From NCBI GenBank assembly GCA_021776345.1, contig JAJFGC010000011.1:1-34405 (forward strand): a DNA stretch of 34,405 nt, in the 5' to 3' direction. Origin of the DNA: Hyphococcus sp. GTDB lineage: Bacteria > Pseudomonadota > Alphaproteobacteria > Caulobacterales > Parvularculaceae. The notes under the pieces were generated by a model. The model made no database searches, was not told where the DNA came from, and saw only the letters and a program-made list of their open reading frames with translations. Below, one piece after another: positions 24,353 to 33,266 of this stretch. The translations under genes and the position numbers were made by a program. Position 1 is the stretch's first letter; every line of letters starts with the position of its first letter.

Positions 24353-25951
24353 ATGCAGTCATCCGACAGGATAAAACGAATTCCCAGCCGCATGGGCGCG
24401 GTTGCGTTGTCGGCTTTGCTTGCCGCTTCCTGCGCGAGTATTGATCAAGAGCTGCTGGAAGCACAGCTGCCGGAAACACCGGACGCCTGGACTGCTGACA
24501 CGGCGGCAACCACGCCTCTTACAGGAGATTGGGTTGCGGCATTCGATGATCAAACGCTCTACGGCTTAATCGACGAAGCGCTTCTGCGGAACAACGACTT
24601 TCTCGCGGCAGCCGCCAATCTCGATCAGGCCCGCGCGAGTTTCAAAATTGCACGCGCGGATTTGTTGCCCTCTTTGAACACGTCATTCAACGCTAGCCGC
24701 AATGCTATCGTTACGGACCCTTCCACTGCGGCAAGCGCGGGCGGCGGGGCTGGCGGCACTGGCGGGCGTGTTCGCGCACAAGATTTGGAAGATCAGTTTG
24801 GTCTCGACACAAATGGTGATGGCACACTCGATGGTCTCGATGTCGATGGTGATGGAATCATCGATAGCGATCTGCCCAATCGACGCCTTTATATCAACAA
24901 CTATTCCCTCGGCGCACAGATACGCTGGGAAATTGATCTGTGGGGGCGGTTAGCAGACGAGACAAAAGCCGCCTATCGCGACGCATCCGCCGCTTATGCA
25001 GATCTCGCCGCAGCGCGCCTGTCGATTGCTGCGCGTGTTTCGCAAGCTTGGTTCGCTTTGATTGAAGCGCGTCAACAACGCGAACTTGCAGAGCGAGATG
25101 TCAGTGCCCGAGAAAGCAATTTGCGCGTCACAGATCGCCGATATGAACGCGGCGTTGCTTCAAGCCTCGACGTTCGATTGTCACGATCTGCGCTGGGGTC
25201 CAGCCGTTCAAATCTGGCGTTGCGTCAACGCCTTGAACTGGAGGCGTCCCGCAGCCTGGAAGTATTGCTCGGCCGCTATCCGGGCGCCGAACTTGAAGCC
25301 GCAGCATCGTTGCCAGAACTGCCAGCGCTCGCGGGCGCCGGCGCCCCAGGTGAGCTGCTTGCGCGCCGCCCTGATTTGGTAGCAGCCGAAGCTCGGATGG
25401 AGGCGTCCGGGCTGCGTGCACGTGCGGCTAGAAAACAAATGCTGCCTCAGATTACGCTGACCCCACAGATCAACACGTCGGGGCCGGTCCTCGCGGATCT
25501 GATCGATCCGGAACGTCTAGCGGGTAGTCTTGCAGGCGGTCTCTTTCAGCCGATCTTTCAAGGCGGTCGCATTCGCGCCAACGCCAAACGTGCGCGCGCC
25601 GTCGCGGAAGCCTCTCTTTATAGTTACGCCCAGACCGTATTGAGCGCATATGAAGAAGCAGAGAACGCCCTGTCGGCAGAAACATATCTCGCGCTACAGG
25701 AAGACGCCCTTCGCCTCGCCTTTGAAGAAGCAGCAGCGGCGGAAGAACTGACCGAACGGCGATACTCAAGCGGTGCGGCCACCATCTTCAACCTACTTGA
25801 TGCTCAAACCCGTCGTATTTCGTCGGAGAGCCAATATATACAAGCCCAGCAGCAACGGGTTTCCAATCGCGTTCAACTTTATCTTGCGATTGGCGGTGAC
25901 TTTCTCACCGAAGAAAAGCTCGCTGCGCTTTCAACGGCGGAAAGTGAGTAA
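24353..25951 (+). CDS. Outer-membrane efflux lipoprotein (NodT family)
   Basis: A 532-residue outer-membrane factor for the RND pump encoded downstream. A lipobox LAASC (Cys27) follows the signal peptide. Two TolC-like repeats form helices and barrel strands, with the family motif WEIDLWGRLADETKAAY (192-208) in the first repeat and FQGGRIRANAKRA in the second. Length exceeds the usual 460-500 because of an insert (about 122-178) at the predicted surface loop between strands. It contains DTNGDGTLDGLDVDGDGIID (152-171), a calcium-loop-like pattern. GAGGGG lies five bases before the ATG. The adaptor gene starts 5 bases after its stop. Confidence 0.93.
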   Translation: MQSSDRIKRIPSRMGAVALSALLAASCASIDQELLEAQLPETPDAWTADTAATTPLTGDWVAAFDDQTLYGLIDEALLRNNDFLAAAANLDQARASFKIARADLLPSLNTSFNASRNAIVTDPSTAASAGGGAGGTGGRVRAQDLEDQFGLDTNGDGTLDGLDVDGDGIIDSDLPNRRLYINNYSLGAQIRWEIDLWGRLADETKAAYRDASAAYADLAAARLSIAARVSQAWFALIEARQQRELAERDVSARESNLRVTDRRYERGVASSLDVRLSRSALGSSRSNLALRQRLELEASRSLEVLLGRYPGAELEAAASLPELPALAGAGAPGELLARRPDLVAAEARMEASGLRARAARKQMLPQITLTPQINTSGPVLADLIDPERLAGSLAGGLFQPIFQGGRIRANAKRARAVAEASLYSYAQTVLSAYEEAENALSAETYLALQEDALRLAFEEAAAAEELTERRYSSGAATIFNLLDAQTRRISSESQYIQAQQQRVSNRVQLYLAIGGDFLTEEKLAALSTAESE

Positions 25952-25956
25952 GCGTT

Positions 25957-27153
25957 ATGATCCGTAAGATTATTACATTAGTCGGCACCATCGGCATTCT
26001 CGTTGGCGGTATCGCCTTGGTCATGGTGATGGGTTCGTTGCGGCCAAATCTCGAGCGCCAGGCGCCAGAGATTGCGCCACCGACTGTCTTTTATACGACG
26101 GCTGAGACCCAATCTGTCACGCTTGACGTCGGCGCACAGGGCGAAGTCCGGCCGCGCACGGATATTTCATTAACCGCTCAAGTCGCCGGACAAATCGTCT
26201 CGACTTCCGAAACTTTCGTCAATGGCGGTGCGTTTGAAAAAGGCGAAACGTTGATTAAAATCGAGGACGCTCCTTATCGCGCGACCGCCGCTGCAGCGCG
26301 CGCGCGGCTGGCTCAAGAGGAAGCCGAAGCTTCACTTGCCCGCAAAGATTATGATGACCTCGGTCGTGATGAGGACCCAACGGAGCTGGCGCTACGCGTC
26401 CCGCAACTCGCGCAAGCGCAAGCGGAATACAAGGCCGCGCAATTGGATGTTGAACGGACGTCCATTCGGGCGCCGTTTCCAGGACGGGTTCGCGAACGTA
26501 TTGCCGGCGTCGGTCAGTTTGTGTCCCCTGGCGCTCAGCTTGGTCGCATCTTCTCCACTGATGTTGCGGAAATCAGATTCCCGCTCACCGATACTGACCT
26601 GACAAAACTTGGCCTCCCAATCGACTTTGTTGCAACCGAAGACAACCCTGGACCGCCGGTCGAACTGACTGCTTTCGTTGCCGGCAAGCAGCACAATTGG
26701 ACCGGCCGTATTGCACGCGCCGACGGATCCATCGACGCCGCAACCCGGCAAGTGTTCGTCATCGCTGTTGTCGACGACCCTTATGGCGAAGGCGCGGACA
26801 ATGGCATGCCATTGATCATGGGGCTTTTTGTCGACGCAACGATCCGCGGCAAACCCTTTAACGATGCTATCGTTTTGCCGCGCTCGGCGCTTTACGGCCG
26901 CGACGCTGTCTACGTTATCGCCGAGGACGGCTCGCTTGACCGTCGCCAGGTCAATATCGTGTCGACAGACAAAGATACAATCACGGTCTCCGGCGGCATT
27001 TCAGCCGGCGAAAGAATTGCGATTTCACCACTCCGCGGCGCCGATGACGGCGACAAGGTAACACCCACCGACCCTGATGAGATCGTGCCAAGCAGCGATG
27101 GCGACCTCACCGCGAATGCGGCCGGCGCAACCTCTAATGGAGGAGATAAGTAG
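25957..27153 (+). CDS. RND efflux periplasmic adaptor subunit
   Basis: A 398-residue membrane fusion protein linking the permease to the outer-membrane channel. One N-terminal membrane segment (about 7-29) anchors it. The lipoyl half-motifs GEVRPRTDISLTAQVAGQI and APFPGRVRERIAGVGQFVSPG flank a coiled-coil hairpin (about 105-165) of Ala/Glu/Arg-rich helices, followed by barrel and membrane-proximal domains. The C-terminal 40 residues are acidic and low-complexity. Its TAG overlaps the GTG start of the permease by one base, so translation is coupled. Confidence 0.93.
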   Translation: MIRKIITLVGTIGILVGGIALVMVMGSLRPNLERQAPEIAPPTVFYTTAETQSVTLDVGAQGEVRPRTDISLTAQVAGQIVSTSETFVNGGAFEKGETLIKIEDAPYRATAAAARARLAQEEAEASLARKDYDDLGRDEDPTELALRVPQLAQAQAEYKAAQLDVERTSIRAPFPGRVRERIAGVGQFVSPGAQLGRIFSTDVAEIRFPLTDTDLTKLGLPIDFVATEDNPGPPVELTAFVAGKQHNWTGRIARADGSIDAATRQVFVIAVVDDPYGEGADNGMPLIMGLFVDATIRGKPFNDAIVLPRSALYGRDAVYVIAEDGSLDRRQVNIVSTDKDTITVSGGISAGERIAISPLRGADDGDKVTPTDPDEIVPSSDGDLTANAAGATSNGGDK

Positions 27154-30100
27154 TGAACGGAATGATCGTCTGGTGGACGAAAAACACCGTTGCCGCGAAT
27201 CTTCTGATGGTCGCCTGCTTTGTTGCGGGCGCTATCGCTTTCACCAATCTCGAGCGGGAAATGAACCCGTCAGCGACATTCACCGGCGCGTCGATTGATG
27301 TTGCTTGGCCGGGGGCCTCGCCGCGCGAAATCGAAGAACAGATTGTATTGCGCATCGAAGAGGCCATTGCCGGCATGGATGGTGTCGACCACGTCGACTC
27401 CACTGCGCGCGAAGGCCGAGCATCTATCAACGTTGAAGGCGATGACAATACTGATGCGACCCGCTTCCTAAACGAAATCAAGAACCGCGTAGACGGTATA
27501 TCAACACTGCCGCAGGATGCATTTCCGCCAATCGTCTCCCAGTGGGATAATTTTCAACCCGGCGCCTTTATGGCGGTCTATGGCGACCTCAATGAGCGTG
27601 ACCTCAACCGGCTTGCTCGCGAAATTCGCGATGAGCTGACCCAACTGCCAGGCGGCTCGCCCCTCGTCTTTCTATGGGGCGAACAACGAGAAGAAGTCTC
27701 TATCGAAGTGTCGGAAGACGCGCTGCGAAGGTTTGGCCTGACCTTCGACGATGTATCACGCGCCATCCGCGGGTCATCCATCAATCTTGCCGGCGGCCAA
27801 GTACGAACCGAAACCGGAAATCTCCAAATCGCGGCTCGCGGTCTCGCCGACAGTGAAGAAGAATTCGAGCGCATCGTTGTCCGGCAAAACCCTGATGGGT
27901 CGGTCATTCGGGTGATGGATGTCGCAACGGTCATTGATGGATTTGAAGATCGTCGCCAGATCCGCACACTTAACGGCAAGAAATCTATCTCGATTGCCGT
28001 GCGGTCTCCAGAGACCTCTAACCTGCCGGAACTATCCAAAGCGGTAAACCAATATGTAGAGAGCAAGAATGAAGAGCTTGGAGACAAGGCTCAACTTTAT
28101 ATCTGGTTCGACGCAGCGGACCCTTTCACAGGCCAGCTTAATCTCGTCACTTCCAACGCAGCAATTGGGCTTCTTCTTGTCCTGATCGTGCTCATGTTGT
28201 TTTTGCGACCGGCTGTTGCGCTCTGGGTCGCCGTTGGCATCGCGGTCTCGTTCGCCGGCGCCTTCATTTTGATGCCGGCAACCGGCGTTTCGCTTAATTT
28301 CTTGTCGATTTTCGGCTTTTTGCTGGTGATTGGAGTCGTCGTTGATGACGCTATCATTGTCGGTGAAAGTATTCACAACCAGGTCGAAGAAGGCAATGAC
28401 GGCCAAAGCGGCGCTATTCTCGGTACGCAGCTTGTATTGAAGCCGGTTTTCTTTGCCGTGATAACAACGATGATTGCCTTCTCGCCATGGCTGTTCATCG
28501 GCGGCGGCACGGCGCAGTTCACGCGTCAAATCAGCCTGACGATCATGTACGCGCTTGGCTTCTCCTTGATTGAAGCCTTTTTCATTCTGCCCGCACACCT
28601 CTCTCACATGAAGCCACAAAACAAGAACGGCGTTTACTATCGCTTGCAGCGTGGGTTTGCGGAAGGGATTTTGACTTTTGCAGAAAAAGTTTATCGGCCC
28701 ATCATCAAACTCGCGCTGAAGCTGCGTTACTTTACCGTCGCTGGCTTCATTGTAAGTTTCGCGGTCGCATTCGCCCTCCTCGCGCAAGGATGGATTTCCT
28801 TCAAATTCATGCCGGAAATTCAAGGAACGTTTATTTCTCTGAATGTTCGCCTGCCAGAAGGCTCTTCCTTCACGCGGACTGAGCAGATTTATGATGAGGT
28901 CGAGCGCGCAGCAAATAGCCTGAAAACAAAACTCGGCTCGATTGGCGACGAAGAATATGTTCAGTCGATTTATATCGCTGCGGATGAAGGTGAGGTCACG
29001 TCTTATGTGACGATCATCGAACCCGGCAAGCGCAAGGAATCGACCAAGGATGTTGCGGAAATGTTTCGCGATCAGCTCGGCGAAATTCCTGATGCGGAGG
29101 AAATCAATATCGGGTTTACGCAAAATGAAGGCGGGCCTGATCTCTCCTTTGGTATTCAGTCCGATGATCTTGAAGATTTACGCCTGTCGACCATCGACGT
29201 GCAGAATTATCTGCGCACGCTTCCGGGCGTCTTTGACGTTCGCAACAATCTGCAATCCGCGACGCCTGAGCTTCAGATCGAATTGAAACCGGGCGCAGAG
29301 CGATTTGGCATCACCCTGGCCGAAGTCTCGCGGCAGGTGCGCCAGGCGTTTTATGGCGAGGAAGTCCAACGCCTGCCGCGCGAGGGACAGGACGTGCGCG
29401 TCATGGTGCGCTACCCGAAATCGGCCCGGGAATCGCTGACAACGATTGAAAGCATGCGGATCCGCACTACCGACGGTCGTGAGGTTCCGCTGGCCGCCGT
29501 CGCAGATGCGAAGTTTGCCCCCAGCTTCAAACGCATTGACCGACGCGACCGCAAGCGCTCATCGCGCGTGACGGCGGAGCTTCGTGAGGGCATTGATCGC
29601 GCCGCGATCATGAAGGATTACCGCACGGAATTTGTTCCTGAATGGCAGCGCCGTCATCCTGATGCCTCGCTTGCCCAACGCGGCGATGCCGAAGAACAAG
29701 CGGAATTCATGGGCGAGTTCCTGTCACTCTATGTGATCGCCTTGTTTGCCATGTATATGCTCCTCGCCATCGCCTTTTCATCCTACTGGCAACCGATGCT
29801 GATCATGACGGCGATCCCGTTCGGTTATATGGGCGCCGCCTTCGGCCACTTTATCTTTGGGCTCGATTTTGCGCTGTTCTCCTTCTTTGGGGTTGGTGCG
29901 GCGGCAGGGGTTGTCGTCAACGACAACCTCGTTCTGATCGACTACGTCAACCGGCTCCGCGAAAAAGGCGAAGGCGCTTTCGCGGCGCTCGTAAAGGCTG
30001 GCGTCGGGCGGTTCCGTCCGATTGTCCTGACGTCTTTCACAACCTTTATCGGCCTGTTGCCAATCATGTTCGAGCGCTCGACAGACGCTCAGTTTCTCAA

Positions 30101-30353
30101 ACCGACAATCGTGTCCCTCGCCTTCGGGGTCTTCTTCGCGACTTTCGTGACGCTGATCTTTGTCCCGGCGATGTATGCTGTCGGGGCCGACATCGCCCGG
30201 TTCTACCGCTGGGCATGGACCGGTAAGAAACAGATTGGCATCGGCCATGGCGCCTCGGCAGAGAGCGATTATGCAGGTGACCGCCCCGACGACACAGGCC
30301 ATGATTTGTCTGGCCGCGAGCGACCAAATCCACTATGGCGTCCCGCCGAGTAA
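27153..30353 (+). CDS. RND efflux permease
   Basis: A 1066-residue inner-membrane proton-driven exporter of the AcrB/HAE type. It has the N-terminal membrane segment, the two large periplasmic domains and 12 expected membrane segments. The TM4 proton-relay motif GVVVDDAIIVGE has the Asp pair at 398-399. A GTG start at 27153 overlaps the adaptor stop, with GGAGGAGA upstream. The C-terminal tail after the last membrane segment is long and hydrophilic (about 1020-1066). The substrate is unknown; a hydrophobic-compound or multidrug exporter is the usual role. Sequence features rule out the heavy-metal signature only tentatively. Confidence 0.95.
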   Translation: MNGMIVWWTKNTVAANLLMVACFVAGAIAFTNLEREMNPSATFTGASIDVAWPGASPREIEEQIVLRIEEAIAGMDGVDHVDSTAREGRASINVEGDDNTDATRFLNEIKNRVDGISTLPQDAFPPIVSQWDNFQPGAFMAVYGDLNERDLNRLAREIRDELTQLPGGSPLVFLWGEQREEVSIEVSEDALRRFGLTFDDVSRAIRGSSINLAGGQVRTETGNLQIAARGLADSEEEFERIVVRQNPDGSVIRVMDVATVIDGFEDRRQIRTLNGKKSISIAVRSPETSNLPELSKAVNQYVESKNEELGDKAQLYIWFDAADPFTGQLNLVTSNAAIGLLLVLIVLMLFLRPAVALWVAVGIAVSFAGAFILMPATGVSLNFLSIFGFLLVIGVVVDDAIIVGESIHNQVEEGNDGQSGAILGTQLVLKPVFFAVITTMIAFSPWLFIGGGTAQFTRQISLTIMYALGFSLIEAFFILPAHLSHMKPQNKNGVYYRLQRGFAEGILTFAEKVYRPIIKLALKLRYFTVAGFIVSFAVAFALLAQGWISFKFMPEIQGTFISLNVRLPEGSSFTRTEQIYDEVERAANSLKTKLGSIGDEEYVQSIYIAADEGEVTSYVTIIEPGKRKESTKDVAEMFRDQLGEIPDAEEINIGFTQNEGGPDLSFGIQSDDLEDLRLSTIDVQNYLRTLPGVFDVRNNLQSATPELQIELKPGAERFGITLAEVSRQVRQAFYGEEVQRLPREGQDVRVMVRYPKSARESLTTIESMRIRTTDGREVPLAAVADAKFAPSFKRIDRRDRKRSSRVTAELREGIDRAAIMKDYRTEFVPEWQRRHPDASLAQRGDAEEQAEFMGEFLSLYVIALFAMYMLLAIAFSSYWQPMLIMTAIPFGYMGAAFGHFIFGLDFALFSFFGVGAAAGVVVNDNLVLIDYVNRLREKGEGAFAALVKAGVGRFRPIVLTSFTTFIGLLPIMFERSTDAQFLKPTIVSLAFGVFFATFVTLIFVPAMYAVGADIARFYRWAWTGKKQIGIGHGASAESDYAGDRPDDTGHDLSGRERPNPLWRPAE

Positions 30354-30375
30354 CCGATGGCGGGGCCTGGGGATG

Positions 30376-30390
30376 TTAACCTTATGTTAA
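30376..30390. promoter_or_regulatory. CtrA-type box
   Basis: TTAA-CCTTATG-TTAA is an exact match to the full CtrA recognition sequence. It lies 22 bases after the permease stop. A further TTAA occurs at 30406-30409. No protein gene starts within the next kilobase. Confidence 0.5.
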
Positions 30391-30412
30391 GACCTTGATG
30401 AGAGGTTAAGAA

Positions 30413-30432
30413 TATCTTCTCCCGAGAAGATA
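30413..30432 (+). other. Perfect 8-bp hairpin after the CtrA box
   Basis: TATCTTCT pairs exactly with AGAAGATA around a CCCG loop. It is followed by a short tandem of ATACCCCAC-like units rather than a T-run. It may be part of an RNA or the 3' end of the efflux mRNA. Confidence 0.45.
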
Positions 30433-30463
30433 CCCCACCATACCCCACGACAGTGAGTACCGG

Positions 30464-30515
30464 CCGCGTTTTCCCCCAAGACGCGGTCGTCTCGCATTGG
30501 GGGCTCGCTATTTTT
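30464..30515 (+). terminator. Candidate terminator before tRNA-Asn
   Basis: CCCCCAA (30473-30479) pairs with TTGGGGG (30497-30503), with an inner GACG/CGTC stem, and TTTTT follows at 30511-30515. An alternative shorter stem CCGCGT/ACGCGG (30464-30469 with 30481-30486) overlaps it. It could end the efflux transcript or an RNA starting at the CtrA box. Confidence 0.5.
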
Positions 30516-30605
30516 GCACCGTTCAGACAAACTTCAGGCAATATCGCAAAAAGATGGTGGATTTGACCAAAAGCCTTTGCTATATCCGCCGCCTCCAACA
30601 GGCAT

Positions 30606-30681
30606 TCCCCGATAGCTCAGTTGGTAGAGCAGCTGACTGTTAATCAGCTTGTCGCTGGTTCGAGTCCAGCTCGGGGAGCCA
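30606..30681 (+). tRNA. tRNA-Asn (GTT)
   Basis: A complete 76-base tRNA with encoded CCA. Acceptor stem TCCCCGA/TCGGGGA is perfect, the anticodon loop reads CTGTTAA giving anticodon GTT, and the T loop is TTCGAGT. G73 is the expected discriminator for Asn. Confidence 0.98.
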
Positions 30682-31470
30682 TATTTTCGCACGATAAATA
30701 CAATTAGCTATGCTCATCTTTAGCGCGTCCCCATTTCGGGTCTCGAACTTTTTTCGTTGCGTGCTGTTGCACAACTTCAAAATTCTCGGCGCCCTCCCTG
30801 CGCCGATCAAATTACTGCGGCAGAGACCGGCATCCAGGAATCGCACAACTCAACCGGCGAAAGACCATCAATCTCAGAGCACCGCACGACAACAGAAGCG
30901 CAGCGCAACCGGTTTGGTAGGACAATCAAAAGGGTCAGTACGGATCAAGCCGTCAAATCGGCTTGCGCCGGGCCGGCCCTGCGACATGCCTCGCCTTCCG
31001 TTCAACCGTTCCAACGGTGCCGGGAAATTTACGTAAAATGTCGCGGCGCAGGCGGCGACCTTGTCCTGTTCGAGTAAGGGCGCACCTATAGAAGCATGAT
31101 CATTGTAAACACGCATTCGATGCAAAGGCAGGAAATCTACTGTTAAGAGGATTTTAGCGCCGCGTTTCGAGTTTTTGGCGCGCATAGAGCCCTGAATATT
31201 TTACCCCTTATACCTCATCCACAGATTTTGTATTTCTCTACGAAACTGAAGCGCTACCCTTAGTTGGGCCACCCGGCTCGAGGATTTCCGGGTTTCAGTT
31301 CACGGGAATTCACAAGCGTTGGCGAGAATCTGGTCTCCGGCAGGGGCAATCGGGTCGCCGTCCGCCTGCAACAACTGTCAAATTCCGATGGCATCATCGG
31401 CTTTTCAATTGGTTAGCGCCCGCCCGTCGCGGTTAGGCTTAGTCATAGCTTTCCATCGAAGGGACCCATC
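30682..31470. other. Gene-poor gap between tRNA-Asn and the catabolic operon
   Basis: 789 bases without a recognisable gene. Short open frames on both strands overlap each other and resemble no family I know. A TTTACGTAAA palindrome lies at about 31028-31037. A 51-codon open frame (31264-31416) has protein-like composition but no start context or family match. Near the end, AAGGGA precedes the ligK-like ATG. Tandem copies of the tRNA 3' end, as at an attachment site, were not seen. Confidence 0.6.
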
Positions 31471-32166
31471 ATGGGCGTTGTCGTTCAAAACATCAACCGC
31501 GCCGAGAAAAGCGTCGTCGATGCATTTTCAAAGGGCCGGTACGGCGTCGCCACTGTGCACGAAGCGCAAGGGCGCAAAGGTCTCCTCGCGCCCGGCATCC
31601 GTCCGATTTACCAAGGCGCGCATGTCGCCGGCACAGCAGTCACTATATCCGCGCCGCCTTGCGATAACTGGATGATCCATGTGGCGGTTGAGCAATGTCA
31701 GCCGGGCGATGTGCTGGTGCTGGCGCCCACATCGGAGTCAGACGCAGGCTATTTCGGCGATTTGCTGGCCACGTCATTGATCGCGCGCGGCGTTAAGGCG
31801 CTGATCATCAATGCCGGCGTGCGCGACACAAGAGATTTGACTGAAATGAAATTTCCGGTCTGGTCGAAATGCGTGTTTTCACAAGGCACCGTCAAGGAAA
31901 CCCTTGGCTCGGTGAATGTGCCGGTTGTGTGCGCCGGCGCGCTGGTGCGTCCTGGCGATCTGATCGTCGCCGACGATGACGGCGTCGTGGTGGTCGAACG
32001 CGAAGACGCCGCAGACATTCTTAAAAAATCGCAGGAGCGCGAAGCCAACGAAGACGCAAAGCGCAAACGCCTCGCCGCCGGCGAATTGGGCCTCGATATT
32101 TATGATATGCGCGGACGCCTGGCGGAAAAAGGGCTCAACTATATCGATCAGGCTGATCTGGACTAG
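31471..32166 (+). CDS. ligK: 4-carboxy-4-hydroxy-2-oxoadipate aldolase (RraA-like)
   Basis: A 231-residue class II aldolase of the LigK/GalC/ProA type, splitting 4-carboxy-4-hydroxy-2-oxoadipate to pyruvate and oxaloacetate, with oxaloacetate decarboxylase activity in known members. The RraA-like fold shows the conserved FGDLLA (95-100) and [10 protein letters not shown] (114-123) segments, which carry the metal/pyruvate-binding Arg118 and Asp119. The C-terminal helix is Glu/Lys-rich. AAGGGA lies upstream of the ATG. The stop is 5 bases before the tautomerase gene, so it heads an operon for the lower protocatechuate/gallate 4,5-cleavage route. The symbol follows Sphingobium usage. Confidence 0.9.
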   Translation: MGVVVQNINRAEKSVVDAFSKGRYGVATVHEAQGRKGLLAPGIRPIYQGAHVAGTAVTISAPPCDNWMIHVAVEQCQPGDVLVLAPTSESDAGYFGDLLATSLIARGVKALIINAGVRDTRDLTEMKFPVWSKCVFSQGTVKETLGSVNVPVVCAGALVRPGDLIVADDDGVVVVEREDAADILKKSQEREANEDAKRKRLAAGELGLDIYDMRGRLAEKGLNYIDQADLD

Positions 32167-32171
32167 ACGCC

Positions 32172-33266
32172 ATGCAAACAGCGATCCCCACAACGCTTAT
32201 GCGCGGCGGCACATCCAAAGGACTTTATTTCGCCAAGGCCGATTTGCCGGACGACAATGAAACCCGCGACCGGGTTTTGCTCGCCGCCATGGGATCGCCA
32301 GACATCCGCCAGATCGACGGCGTCGGCGGCGCGCATCCACTGACCAGTAAAATTGCGGTCATTTCGCCGTCGCCGCGCGATGACGCCGATGTCGATTATC
32401 TTTTTTTGCAGGTCGCTGTCGATAAGCGGGAAGTCTCCGACAGCCAGAATTGCGGCAATATACTCGCCGGCGTTGGCCCGTGGGCGATTGAAAACGGCCT
32501 CGTTGACGCTTCGCGCGAGACAACGCCGGTGCGCATTCATATGGTCAACACCGGCGCCATCGCGGTTGCGCATGTGCCGACCCCCGGGAACCGTGTCGAG
32601 TATGAAGGCGATGCAGCGATCGACGGCGTGCCCGGAACCGCGGCTGCAATTCCGATCGACTTTCTCGATGTTGCGGGATCGAGCTGCGGGTCGCTGCTGC
32701 CCACCGGAAACATCGTGGACATTGTTGACGGCGTTGAAATCACCTGCATCGACAACGGCATGCCGGTGGTGATCCTGCGCGCCGACGATTTCGGCCTCAC
32801 CGGAAATGAAACGCCGCAGGCGCTTGAAGAGAATGCGCCGTTGAAGGAGCGCCTTGAGCGAATTCGCCTCGCCATGGGCCCGACAATGAATCTCGGCGAC
32901 GTCGCCAAAAAAACCGTTCCCAAAATGACATTGGTCTCCCCGCCGGGCGCTGGCGGCGTCATCTCCACAAGAAGCTTCATTCCGCACCGCGTTCATGAGG
33001 CGATCGGCGTTCTCGGCGCGGTAAGCATCGCGACCGCCTGCGTCCTGCCGGGGTCGACCGCGGCGGCGGCGGCAAACCTCGCCGCACCCGGAAGCGGTGC
33101 GCACCGTCTCGACATTGAGCATCCAACAGGGTTTTTCACCGTGGATATCGAAATCGATGTCGACGGTCCGGCAATCCATGTCAAACGAGCTGCGCTGTTG
33201 CGGACTGCGCGCAAACTGATGCGCGGCGAGGTTTATGTTCCCTCGGCCATATGGAGGCACGGATGA
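32172..33266 (+). CDS. ligU: 4-oxalomesaconate tautomerase (PrpF family)
   Basis: A 364-residue protein of the PrpF superfamily. The N-terminal LMRGGTSKGLYF and the SDSQNCGNILAGVGPWAIE segment (including a conserved Cys) match 4-oxalomesaconate tautomerases (LigU, GalD, PmdU), which interconvert keto/enol or allylic isomers of the ring-cleavage product. Length is normal. Other PrpF-type isomerases act on methylaconitate, but the LigK- and LigJ-like neighbours make the aromatic role more likely. Its TGA overlaps the next ATG by four bases (ATGA). Confidence 0.88.
   Translation: MQTAIPTTLMRGGTSKGLYFAKADLPDDNETRDRVLLAAMGSPDIRQIDGVGGAHPLTSKIAVISPSPRDDADVDYLFLQVAVDKREVSDSQNCGNILAGVGPWAIENGLVDASRETTPVRIHMVNTGAIAVAHVPTPGNRVEYEGDAAIDGVPGTAAAIPIDFLDVAGSSCGSLLPTGNIVDIVDGVEITCIDNGMPVVILRADDFGLTGNETPQALEENAPLKERLERIRLAMGPTMNLGDVAKKTVPKMTLVSPPGAGGVISTRSFIPHRVHEAIGVLGAVSIATACVLPGSTAAAAANLAAPGSGAHRLDIEHPTGFFTVDIEIDVDGPAIHVKRAALLRTARKLMRGEVYVPSAIWRHG

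Noticed and set aside
28032-29123. 363-residue minus-strand open frame
   Set aside because: It lies antisense within the RND permease gene and has charged, low-complexity composition typical of a shadow frame.
30640-30846. Minus-strand open frame ending WLPELDSNQRQAD
   Set aside because: The ending is a familiar artefact of translating a tRNA gene antisense; the frame overlaps tRNA-Asn and has no family match beyond that.
31217-31226. DnaA-box-like TCATCCACAG
   Set aside because: A single near match (consensus TTATCCACA) with no cluster of boxes, no A/T-rich unwinding region and no origin-linked genes.
31264-31416. 51-codon frame with protein-like composition before ligK
   Set aside because: No ribosome site, a TTG start at best and no recognisable family; it could be a gene remnant but cannot be supported.
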